Origin: Dickeya zeae NCPPB 2538
GTDB taxonomy: Bacteria; Pseudomonadota; Gammaproteobacteria; Enterobacterales; Enterobacteriaceae
Direction: 5' to 3'
Assembly (NCBI RefSeq): GCF_000406165.1
Contig: NZ_CM001977.1
Span: 3,680,808-3,744,807 of the forward strand
DNA: 64,000 bases
A program made the position numbers and the translations under genes. The first letter of the stretch is position 1. Each line of letters begins with the position of its first letter. Under the pieces are notes generated by a model, which had not been told where the DNA came from, made no database searches, and was given only the letters and a program-made list of their open reading frames with translations. Below, in pieces: positions 17,961 through 25,906 of this stretch.

Positions 17961-19751
17961 ATGGCGGACTCCCCGGCAACACACCATGACGGCGTGGTGA
18001 CCTACACCATCAAGAGCAACGGCACCGAGATCGGTAACGCTATCCAGGTGTTATCCCTCCATGTCTGTAAACGGGTGAACCATATCGCCCGCGCCGAACT
18101 GGTGATTGAGGATGGCGACATGCCGCAAAATCGCTTTCCGCTCAGTAGCGGCTCGCTGTTCAAACCGGGTAACACGCTGACTATCGCCGCCGGTTACGCC
18201 AGCCAGGAACAGGTGTTGTTCGAGGGGATCATCATTCGCCACGGCATCCGCCTCGGTGGGGCGGGTCATTCACGGCTGATCATCGAATGCCGGGACAGCG
18301 CTATCGGCATGACGGTCGCGCGCCGCAACAACAACTACCTCAAGAAGAAAGACAGCGACATCTTACGCCAGTTGATCGGCCGCTGCGCCGGGCTCACCGC
18401 CCGTGTCGACACCACAACCACCCAGCACGACGAACTGGTGCAATTCAACTGCACCGACTGGGATTTCTTGCTGACCCGAGCGGAAGCCAACGGACTGGTG
18501 GTCTGCAACGACGATAATACGGTAGCGGTCACCGCGCCCTGTCTGAGCGCATCGCCAGTGTTGACCCTCACCTACGGCGACGACCTGATGTCACTGACCG
18601 CCGATATCGACGCCCGTTATCAGTTCAGCTCGGTCACCGGCGTTGGCTGGGATATCAAAAACCAGCAGCCGATACAGGAAAACGCCGCCGCGCAATCCGT
18701 CAGCCAGCAAGGCAACCTCAGTGCCGATGAGCTGGCCCGCGTACTGGGGCTGCCCGCGTTTCGGCTGCAAAGCGCCACGCCGCTGCCAGCCAGCGCGCTG
18801 CGGGACTGGGCGAGTGGTCAACAGGTAAAATCCGCCCTCTCCCGCCTGCGCGGCACCCTGACCTGTCAGGGCAGCGCTCGCGCACGCATCAACACACTGA
18901 TTGAGCTGGCTGGCGTCGGCGCGCGCTTTAACGGCCACCGCTACGTCAGCGGCGTTCGCCACCATATTCAGGATGGGCAGTGGCTGACCCACATCGATTT
19001 CGGTATGCCGCCGGTCTGGTCGGCTGAACACCGGGACCTCACGCCGCCGCCTGCCGCCGGTCTGCTGCCGGGCGTGGATGGCTTGCAGATAGGCATCGTC
19101 AAAAAGCTCGACGGCGACCCACAACAGCAACACCGCGTTCAGGTGTCGCTACCGGTGACGCAGGCGGAAAACGACGGCCTGTGGGCGCGGCTGGCCAGTT
19201 ATTACGCCTCATCCGGCATCGGGGCACAGTTCATGCCGGAGGTGGGCGACGAGGTGATACTGGGTTACTTCAACAATAACCCGTCCGACCCGGTGATCCT
19301 CGGCAGCCTGTACAGCAGCAAGAACCCACCGCCGGTCACACCGGAAGCCAAAAACACCCTCAAAACGCTGATGACCCGCAGCCAGTTAACGTTGCAGTTC
19401 AACGAAGAGGACAAGTCCATCACCCTGACGACCCCCGGCGGTAATCAGGTGATGCTGAACGACAAAAACAAAACGGTGACGTTACAGGACCAGAACGGCA
19501 ACAGCGTCACGCTGGATGCGTCTGGCATCACGCTCGACAGCCCGAAGAACATCACCCTCAGCGCCAAAGGGAAAATCGAACTCAGCGCCGGGCGCACCGT
19601 GGATATCAGCGCCAAAGCCGACGTCACCGCCGAGGGGATGAACATCAACCTGTCCGCCAAAACCGGCCTGACCGCCAAAGGCAACGCCACCGCTGAACTG
19701 TCGGCCTCCGGCCAAACCACCGTGAAAGGCGGCATCGTGATGATCAACTAG
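17961..19751 (+). CDS. Spike/hub protein, VgrG-like (Afp8-like)
   Basis: This 596-residue spike protein has an N-terminal gp27-like region to about residue 365. An OB-fold gp5-like domain follows (about 372-450; GIVKKLDGDPQQQHRVQV, PEVGDEVILGYFNNNPSDPV). The C-terminal beta-helix is made of repeated short strands (LTTPGGNQVMLNDKNKTVTL, NSVTLDASGITL, INLSAKTGLTAKGNATAEL). It should form the trimeric needle under the tube, tipped by PAAR. The gene ends at 19751. The next structural gene is 364 bp away, separated by repeat copy C. Confidence 0.95.
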   Translation: MADSPATHHDGVVTYTIKSNGTEIGNAIQVLSLHVCKRVNHIARAELVIEDGDMPQNRFPLSSGSLFKPGNTLTIAAGYASQEQVLFEGIIIRHGIRLGGAGHSRLIIECRDSAIGMTVARRNNNYLKKKDSDILRQLIGRCAGLTARVDTTTTQHDELVQFNCTDWDFLLTRAEANGLVVCNDDNTVAVTAPCLSASPVLTLTYGDDLMSLTADIDARYQFSSVTGVGWDIKNQQPIQENAAAQSVSQQGNLSADELARVLGLPAFRLQSATPLPASALRDWASGQQVKSALSRLRGTLTCQGSARARINTLIELAGVGARFNGHRYVSGVRHHIQDGQWLTHIDFGMPPVWSAEHRDLTPPPAAGLLPGVDGLQIGIVKKLDGDPQQQHRVQVSLPVTQAENDGLWARLASYYASSGIGAQFMPEVGDEVILGYFNNNPSDPVILGSLYSSKNPPPVTPEAKNTLKTLMTRSQLTLQFNEEDKSITLTTPGGNQVMLNDKNKTVTLQDQNGNSVTLDASGITLDSPKNITLSAKGKIELSAGRTVDISAKADVTAEGMNINLSAKTGLTAKGNATAELSASGQTTVKGGIVMIN

Positions 19752-19847
19752 GGTTGATTAACTGAGATCAGTAGAGGGGCTGTTGTCGAATGTCTGGTGG
19801 AATTGAGCAACATTTCGTGCGGGATAAGCCTCGTCTTCTCTTTGCAG

Positions 19848-20057
19848 CATCGTCGCACGCACGACAAGGAGAGGTTCAAACGCCACCTCTCCTTGACCAC
19901 TGGCTGGTGGCTAAACTGTGCCGCTACGCGGTGCCTTCGGCGTTCGCCCCCGCTGTTCGGGCCGCCCGTGACGTGCTCCCAGCACGGCTCGGGCTTTCGC
20001 CGCATCCATGCGGCTCACCCGGCGGGGTCGCCCACCTCAGCACAGTTTTTAACGCCA
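19848..20057 (+). repeat. Structured interspersed repeat, copy C, inside the eCIS operon
   Basis: This third copy of the roughly 210-bp element lies in the 364-bp gap between spike and PAAR genes, in the sense orientation. It keeps the hairpin 19865-19875 with 19885-19895 and the long-range pair AAACTGTGC 19913-19921 with GCACAGTTT 20040-20048. The internal hairpin 19964-19970 with 19988-19994 has one mismatch, and GCCGCAT/ATGCGGC is kept at about 19999-20014. Elsewhere this operon is tightly packed, so insertion of a mobile or dispersed element is likely. Frames spanning it (19790-20137 and others) are not credible genes. Confidence 0.82.
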
Positions 20058-20115
20058 AACAGGTACAACGAGACAACGTTGTTGGTTATCGACAAAAAAC
20101 CGGGAGAAACACCTT

Positions 20116-20415
20116 ATGCCGCCTGCTGCTCGCCTGACTGATTTACACGCTTGCCCGATGGTGACGCCGGGGTTACCACCGATTCCTCATGTCGGCGGGC
20201 CGGTTATCGGCCCCGGCGTACCGACCGTATTGATTGGCAAACTGCCAGCGGCGGTGCTGGGGGATAACTGCGTCTGTGTTGGGCCACCGGACGCCATCGT
20301 AAAAGGCTCCGCCACGGTGCTGATCGGCGGTAAACCGGCGGCGCGCCTCGGTGATACCACCGCCCATGGCGGCAATATCGCGCTGGGCGATTTTACTGTG
20401 TTGATAGGAGGATAA
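20116..20415 (+). CDS. PAAR spike-tip protein (Afp10-like)
   Basis: This 99-residue PAAR protein has the repeated PAAR-type turns PPAARLTDLHACPM, GKLPAAVLGD and GGKPAARLGDTTAHGG. These fold into a small zinc-binding cone that sharpens the spike. There is no effector extension. The start at 20116 is preceded by GGGAGAA. It is immediately followed by the gp25 gene (start at 20418). Confidence 0.95.
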   Translation: MPPAARLTDLHACPMVTPGLPPIPHVGGPVIGPGVPTVLIGKLPAAVLGDNCVCVGPPDAIVKGSATVLIGGKPAARLGDTTAHGGNIALGDFTVLIGG

Positions 20416-20417
20416 CC

Positions 20418-20837
20418 GTGAATAACGACAACGCGTTTCTCGGTACCGGCTGGGGATTTCCGCCGCAGTTTGATACCGCGACCCACAGTATTGGCATGGT
20501 CAGCGGCGATGAGGATATCCGGCAAAGCCTGGCGCTGTTGCTCTCCACCCGCCCCGGCGAGCGCATTATGGCCCCCCGGTACGGTTGCGATATTCAGGGC
20601 ATGGTGTTTGAAGACCTCACGCTCTCCACCCTGACCGACATGAAAACCCGTATTGAGCAGGCCATCTTGTTTTTTGAGCCACGGATTCAGCTACAGGCGA
20701 TCACTATCGACAGTAGCCATGCCCACGACGGCACCTTGCTGATTAACCTCGACTACACGCTGATTGTCACCAATACCCGCAGCAACATGGTGTATCCGTT
20801 CTATTTACGGGAAGGCACATTGACCGCAACCCCCTAA
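20418..20837 (+). CDS. gp25-like baseplate wedge protein (Afp9-like)
   Basis: This 139-residue protein is of the GPW/gp25 family. It has the signature region EDIRQSLALLLSTRPGERIM followed by PRYGCDIQGMVFEDLT, the conserved EPR (FFEPRIQLQAI) and a beta-rich C terminus. The protein nucleates the wedge and sheath interface in contractile systems. The GTG start at 20418 has AGGAGG seven bases upstream. PAAR precedes gp25 here, whereas Afp has the reverse order. Confidence 0.95.
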   Translation: MNNDNAFLGTGWGFPPQFDTATHSIGMVSGDEDIRQSLALLLSTRPGERIMAPRYGCDIQGMVFEDLTLSTLTDMKTRIEQAILFFEPRIQLQAITIDSSHAHDGTLLINLDYTLIVTNTRSNMVYPFYLREGTLTATP

Positions 20838-20900
20838 CCGGCCCCGGCCGCCGTTCACCTCTGCCCCTGACGGACACCCATTAACCAAGGTCGCCAAATC

Positions 20901-23900
20901 ATGACTACACACTGGAGCCCCCCATTGCCGCCTGCTGGCACCTCACAACACCAGCGCCTGCCGCCAGCACTGGAGGACGGCGCGTTTCTGGCAGACGAAA
21001 TGTCGTTTGAAACCTTGCTGGTACTGGCCAGTGACATCGCCGCCCAGCTGTCGTTCGATGCCGGTGACGCCTCGTCGCCGGGTAACTGGCAGGCGCTGTT
21101 TGCCAAAAGCGAAGTCACCGGGATGGCTATCATGCTGTCGTTCGACACCACGCTGGAGCAGAACCGTTTTCGTCGGGCGCAGTCACGCGGTCTGGATCAA
21201 ACGCTGGCGTATTTGATCGCCCTCTACGGCAATCTGGATCGCTGGTACCGGGCTTTTATTCCCGTCCAGACCCTCAGTGCCGACCACATCAAGCTGACGA
21301 TCCAAACGGTGCTGAAAACACAGCTGGTGCGCCCCTTTCAGTACGTGGTGATCCTGGCACAGGCGCTGGGGGACTATCGCCAGTCGCTGCTGGCGGACGA
21401 TAACCTGACCGCCCTCGACCCGTTGTGGGGGATTGGCTACGACAACGGCCAGTTTGTCGCCAGTGAACAGCACCCGTTGCTCCAGCAGCAATTACCGGGT
21501 ATTGCGATCCTGGAAGAACAGTTGCAGTTGTGTTTTTCCGCCGCCATCAATGCCGTCAGCCAGTTGCAAGCCGAGTGCCGCCGCCATCTGCAACAGGCGT
21601 TGTCTCATGCCGATCACGCCCCGGAAGTCGCGTTATATCTGACGTTTCTGCGCTTATTCGCCAGAGCGCAGGCCCGGCTTAACCGGTTCACCGCCCGACA
21701 CCTCGATTTTTACTACCGGCAGGTGCTGCGCCAGCAGCCACAACCGCTCAACGCTGACGCCGCCTTTTTAAAACTGACGCTGGAACATCCCACGACGCCT
21801 GCCGTGTCACTGGCGCGCGGCACCGCCTTTAGCCACGGGCAGGATGACCGACTGCGTGACCTGCTCTACCACAGCGAACACCCGGTGTTGGTGACCGACG
21901 CGGAAGTCAAACAGGTTCACTCGCTGCTGCTCAGGCGCGACCCGTTGATGTCACCAGAACGGGAGCTGGATTTCGTCACCGCTATCCACAGCGACAGCCT
22001 GTGGCCGTGGCACGATGACCAGCCGCGCTCCCGCACCCTGCTGACGCTATTTGGCGAAACACCGGCGTTACAACGCCACCCGTCGCCCTGTGAACCGGGC
22101 ATCGCCATTATCGACCCGGTACTCTACCTGCCTGAAGGGCGGCGTCGGGTCAGCCTCACCATTAATCTCCACGAAGCGCAACATTCGCTACTGGCGCAAC
22201 AACTTTACCTGCTGCGCGATACCCCTTATCCGGCCCTGTTGCGAAATCGGCTGACCACGTTATTGCTCTCGCTGGCACGCGCGATGACACCGCTGCTGCC
22301 TGACGACAGCGCCCCCGCTACTATCCACTCGCTGGTGGAGGCGTTATCTTCCCGCCAGCTACAGGCACTGCAACACGGCAGCGACGACCACATCATCAGC
22401 CGTCTGTACCAATACCTGTTACTGGGCGTATTGCGCCAGACCGACGACCCGGCCTGTTATCGTCGTGCGCTGGGGCATCTGTTCAGCCGCCAGTGCCTGA
22501 GCCTGACCGACTGGTTGAATGACGATGACCGGCAATGGATTGTGGCCCGAAGCCGCCAGTTGCTGCCCACGGACAGCCAGTTGTCGCTGGCAGAATTGCT
22601 CAATGGCAACCGGCAAGCCACCTTCTACCGCCTGTGCAGCGAGTTATTCTCGCTACGCATCAGCACCGACAGTGGCTGGCAACCTATCACCACGTACCGT
22701 ATCCATCCGCTGTGTGCGGACGACGATGGCCCCTACGGTTTTCGGCTGACCTTTACCCTGCCGCCGGGGTTTGGGGCCGTCATCCCCTGTGACCCGGCGA
22801 TCCACGGTGAGAGGTGGTGTTACCACGCCCCGGCGTTACAGGTGACCATGAAGCCGGAGACCCCTTTTTTCCCCTATTCGGTGTTTCGCCATTTTGTGCT
22901 CGGCCCGTTACTCCTCAACACAGAGGTCTCCGGCGTTCAGGCGATTCAGGTCTACACGCCGGAAGGCCAGGCCGACGCCAGCAAGGTGTTTTATCCCTTT
23001 GGCGCACAGCCCGTCAGCCAGTCCTCGCTGACGATCGCCTGCTACGAACTTGCCCAAAAGCAGGTACAGGACATCACGCTGACCATCGACTGGGCAAACC
23101 TGCCGGGCGGCAGCGACGGCTTTCGCCAGCACTATCAGGCTTACCCCGGCGATTACGCCACCACGCGTTTTAACGCACAGCTATCCGTACTGCGTGAGGG
23201 TGAATGGAAAGTCGTCAGTCACGATATCGCGCTGTTTGACGGCGAAGCGGGCAGCGATCGGTTGCGTTCCGACAGGCAGATTCACGCCTCGCTGAAGCAG
23301 GCGTTTCAGCCAAGCCGCCACGCCGTCGACGCGGATACCTTTCGTTTCGACAGTACCAGCCGCAACGGTCTGATTCGCTTGTCGTTGTGCGAACCGGAGC
23401 ACGCGTTTGGCCACCAGCAATACGCGTCACTGCTGAGCCAGACGCTGATACACAATGCCAAACACCGTACGCCACTACCGCTGCCCAACCCGCCGTATAC
23501 CCCGGCGATAAACCGGCTGACGCTCGGCTACCGCGCCTGCTCCCGGCTCACCCCCGGCCTACCCAGCCACACAGGGCACACCAGCCACACACCGCTGCCG
23601 GACAGCCATCTGCTGCATTTACATCCTTTCGGCTATGAAGTATTGTCCGACGATAAAGTGCTGTCCCCGATGCGTACCACCGACGAGGCCACCCGTAGCG
23701 TCACCTTTTTCCCCCGCTACGAGGATGACGGTAACCTGTTCATCGGCTTACAGGCCTCATCACCGGGTGGCATGCTGAACCTGTTTTTCCATCTCGACGA
23801 TCAGGCTGCCCCCACCGCCATTCGCCATCGACAGGCGTTTCAGTGGCGTTATCTGGTGGATAACGACTGGCGCATTCTGCCGCCGCATCAGGTCATTGCC

Positions 23901-25025
23901 GATACCACCTGCGGCTTTATCACCTCCGGCATCATCACGCTGGAGATCCCAACAGAGATTAACGATCGGCACACCGTTATGCCGGATAAGCTCTACTGGT
24001 TGCAGGTCAGCACCCGCCAGGGCATCGGCGAGTACGCCAACTGCCTGCATGTCGCCACCCACGTGGTGCAGGCACATCGGCAATGGACGTCAGGGCAGGA
24101 AAACGATAACCCACCCGTGCCGCCCACCACCGCCTCAGGCTGGCAGGTATTGTCGCCACCGCCGGGGCTTGGCGGCGTCAGCCTGATGCTGCCAGTGCAG
24201 GGTGAAGCGCCGCATGAGTCCCTGCGCCAGTTCCACCAGCGCGTCAGCGAGCAGTTGCGCCACAAAGGACGAGCATTGACCGGCTGGGATTATGAACGGC
24301 TGGTGCTGCAACAGTTTGCGGATATCGAACAGGTGCGCTGTTTTCCACATACCCGTTTCGGCGTACCGGGTCATCATCCGGGGCATGTCCTGCTACTGGT
24401 GCGTCAGCGCCACCCAGCCTGTCAGCACCACCCCTGTGACGCGCGGCACACCAGCGCCGCGCTGCTGCACCGGATACAAAGCTGGTTGCAAACCGTCGCG
24501 CCGCCGGGGGCCAACATCGCGGTGCGTTCACCGGTGTACGACCGGGTTCAGGTACGCTGTAGCGTCGCGTTTCAGCCGGGACAGCACCCGGGGCAGGCAT
24601 TGCGAACGTTGAACCGGGATATCTGCGCCTACCTCTGCCCGTGGCGCGAAGACAGCGTCAGCCAGGGCTTCGGTTCCCACGTGGCGCTACATCAAATCGA
24701 GTCATTCATCGCCCACCTCGACTACGTGCGTTTCGTAACCGCCTTTTCACTGGTCATCCTGCGTCAGGACACCCGCGATGAGTGCGATGACCCGACGACG
24801 GGCTGGTGGTTATCTGACAGTGCTGCGCCGTCGCACGATAACACCCGCGATCCCGCCGCAAACACCCCGAATCTGACCGGGCTAAGTCCGCGCTATCCCT
24901 GGAATATTATCCTGCCGGTTGAACAACACGCGTTGCAGCTCAGTACCGAGCTGCGCCCGCTTGAGCCGGAAAAAATCGGTATTGGCGATCTGGTCATCGG
25001 CGACAGTTTTATCACCGTCCGCTAA
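20901..25025 (+). CDS. Large baseplate-J-like wedge protein (Afp11-like)
   Basis: The largest protein in the window (1374 residues) has the layout of Afp11/gp6-type wedge proteins. The N-terminal region is helical, the middle contains family-typical LTFTLPPGFGAVIPCDP and PSGMLNLFFHLD-like segments, and the C-terminal part has LTGWDYERLVLQQFADIEQV followed by GHVLLLVRQR. These C-terminal motifs are characteristic of baseplate J-family proteins in eCIS. It should form the inner ring of the baseplate with the 818-residue protein at 25907. Minus-strand frames inside it are shadows. Confidence 0.9.
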   Translation: MTTHWSPPLPPAGTSQHQRLPPALEDGAFLADEMSFETLLVLASDIAAQLSFDAGDASSPGNWQALFAKSEVTGMAIMLSFDTTLEQNRFRRAQSRGLDQTLAYLIALYGNLDRWYRAFIPVQTLSADHIKLTIQTVLKTQLVRPFQYVVILAQALGDYRQSLLADDNLTALDPLWGIGYDNGQFVASEQHPLLQQQLPGIAILEEQLQLCFSAAINAVSQLQAECRRHLQQALSHADHAPEVALYLTFLRLFARAQARLNRFTARHLDFYYRQVLRQQPQPLNADAAFLKLTLEHPTTPAVSLARGTAFSHGQDDRLRDLLYHSEHPVLVTDAEVKQVHSLLLRRDPLMSPERELDFVTAIHSDSLWPWHDDQPRSRTLLTLFGETPALQRHPSPCEPGIAIIDPVLYLPEGRRRVSLTINLHEAQHSLLAQQLYLLRDTPYPALLRNRLTTLLLSLARAMTPLLPDDSAPATIHSLVEALSSRQLQALQHGSDDHIISRLYQYLLLGVLRQTDDPACYRRALGHLFSRQCLSLTDWLNDDDRQWIVARSRQLLPTDSQLSLAELLNGNRQATFYRLCSELFSLRISTDSGWQPITTYRIHPLCADDDGPYGFRLTFTLPPGFGAVIPCDPAIHGERWCYHAPALQVTMKPETPFFPYSVFRHFVLGPLLLNTEVSGVQAIQVYTPEGQADASKVFYPFGAQPVSQSSLTIACYELAQKQVQDITLTIDWANLPGGSDGFRQHYQAYPGDYATTRFNAQLSVLREGEWKVVSHDIALFDGEAGSDRLRSDRQIHASLKQAFQPSRHAVDADTFRFDSTSRNGLIRLSLCEPEHAFGHQQYASLLSQTLIHNAKHRTPLPLPNPPYTPAINRLTLGYRACSRLTPGLPSHTGHTSHTPLPDSHLLHLHPFGYEVLSDDKVLSPMRTTDEATRSVTFFPRYEDDGNLFIGLQASSPGGMLNLFFHLDDQAAPTAIRHRQAFQWRYLVDNDWRILPPHQVIADTTCGFITSGIITLEIPTEINDRHTVMPDKLYWLQVSTRQGIGEYANCLHVATHVVQAHRQWTSGQENDNPPVPPTTASGWQVLSPPPGLGGVSLMLPVQGEAPHESLRQFHQRVSEQLRHKGRALTGWDYERLVLQQFADIEQVRCFPHTRFGVPGHHPGHVLLLVRQRHPACQHHPCDARHTSAALLHRIQSWLQTVAPPGANIAVRSPVYDRVQVRCSVAFQPGQHPGQALRTLNRDICAYLCPWREDSVSQGFGSHVALHQIESFIAHLDYVRFVTAFSLVILRQDTRDECDDPTTGWWLSDSAAPSHDNTRDPAANTPNLTGLSPRYPWNIILPVEQHALQLSTELRPLEPEKIGIGDLVIGDSFITVR

Positions 25026-25076
25026 CCCGCGATAACGGCACGGCCACGCGGGAGAAGCGACAAAAGGAGTAGGTCA

Positions 25077-25904
25077 GTGGCAAAACGAAATCGCGGCACC
25101 TTGAAAAACTATTTCCGTCAGGGCGCCATGCCGTCCGCCGAGCACTTTTCCGATTTGATCGACTCGTCAGTCAACAAAATCGAGGAAGGGTTCGATAAAA
25201 CACCGGAACACGGGCTAAAGGTCGCCGCATTGGACGCCCACGCCAGACTGATGACGTTTTACCGCGACAGTGACCCCAGCCGTGAGTTGTGGTCAGTCGG
25301 CCTGCAACCGGACAGCGACCGCTTACAGATAGACCGCCACCTCAGTGACGGGCAGGAGGTGATGGACGACACCGCCCCCTTGCTGACGCTCACCCCGGAA
25401 GGGCGAATGGGCGTGAATACCAGCGCGCCGCGCCATGCGCTTGAGGTCAACGGAGTGATCGGCGCACAAGGCCGCGCCGGGGCGCAATGGGCAGAGACAC
25501 TACCGGCTGATGGTCAGTGGCACGATATCACCCCAAAACTGGAAGGGTGCCAGGCGTTTGAAGTCATGGCCGGTGTGGGTATCCGCCATTCAGGGCGTTA
25601 CGCGTTGCTCCACGCTATCGCCCTGAATACCTGCGCGCCCAGCGGTTTTCTGTTCAACTTTTTCGGCCACAAAAACCGTATCAACGCGCACCACGCCTAT
25701 TACCATTCACGGGCTGACAAGCTGACATTGCGCTGGCTGCGCGACGATACCCCCACGCACGGTCATGACGGTATCCGCCCCTACCGGTTGCAGATTCGCA
25801 CCCACACCAGTTACGGCGACGGCATCGTGATTCGCTACCACCTCACCCAACTGTGGCATGACGCCTACATGCACGACTGCCTGTTACCGGCGCAGGAGAA
25901 GTGA
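25077..25904 (+). CDS. Fibre-like protein of the injection system
   Basis: This 275-residue protein begins KRNRGTLKNYFRQGAMPSAEHFSDLIDSSVNKIEEG and continues with LLTLTPEGRMGVNTSAPRHALEVNGVIG. That arrangement is common in eCIS and phage tail-fibre or adhesin subunits. The C-terminal half is a beta-rich globular domain ending DAYMHDCLLPAQEK. By position and pattern it is a candidate surface-binding fibre (Afp13-like in role), but the receptor is unknown. The GTG start at 25077 follows AAGGAG. Its stop overlaps the region of the next start. Confidence 0.75.
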   Translation: MAKRNRGTLKNYFRQGAMPSAEHFSDLIDSSVNKIEEGFDKTPEHGLKVAALDAHARLMTFYRDSDPSRELWSVGLQPDSDRLQIDRHLSDGQEVMDDTAPLLTLTPEGRMGVNTSAPRHALEVNGVIGAQGRAGAQWAETLPADGQWHDITPKLEGCQAFEVMAGVGIRHSGRYALLHAIALNTCAPSGFLFNFFGHKNRINAHHAYYHSRADKLTLRWLRDDTPTHGHDGIRPYRLQIRTHTSYGDGIVIRYHLTQLWHDAYMHDCLLPAQEK

Positions 25905-25906
25905 GC

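Noticed and set aside
18591..19133. 180-codon minus-strand frame inside the spike gene
   Set aside because: Antisense shadow; the plus-strand spike has clear domains.
19748..20137. Overlapping frames in both strands of repeat copy C
   Set aside because: They are created by the repeat; none has a ribosome binding site or homologue that I recognise.
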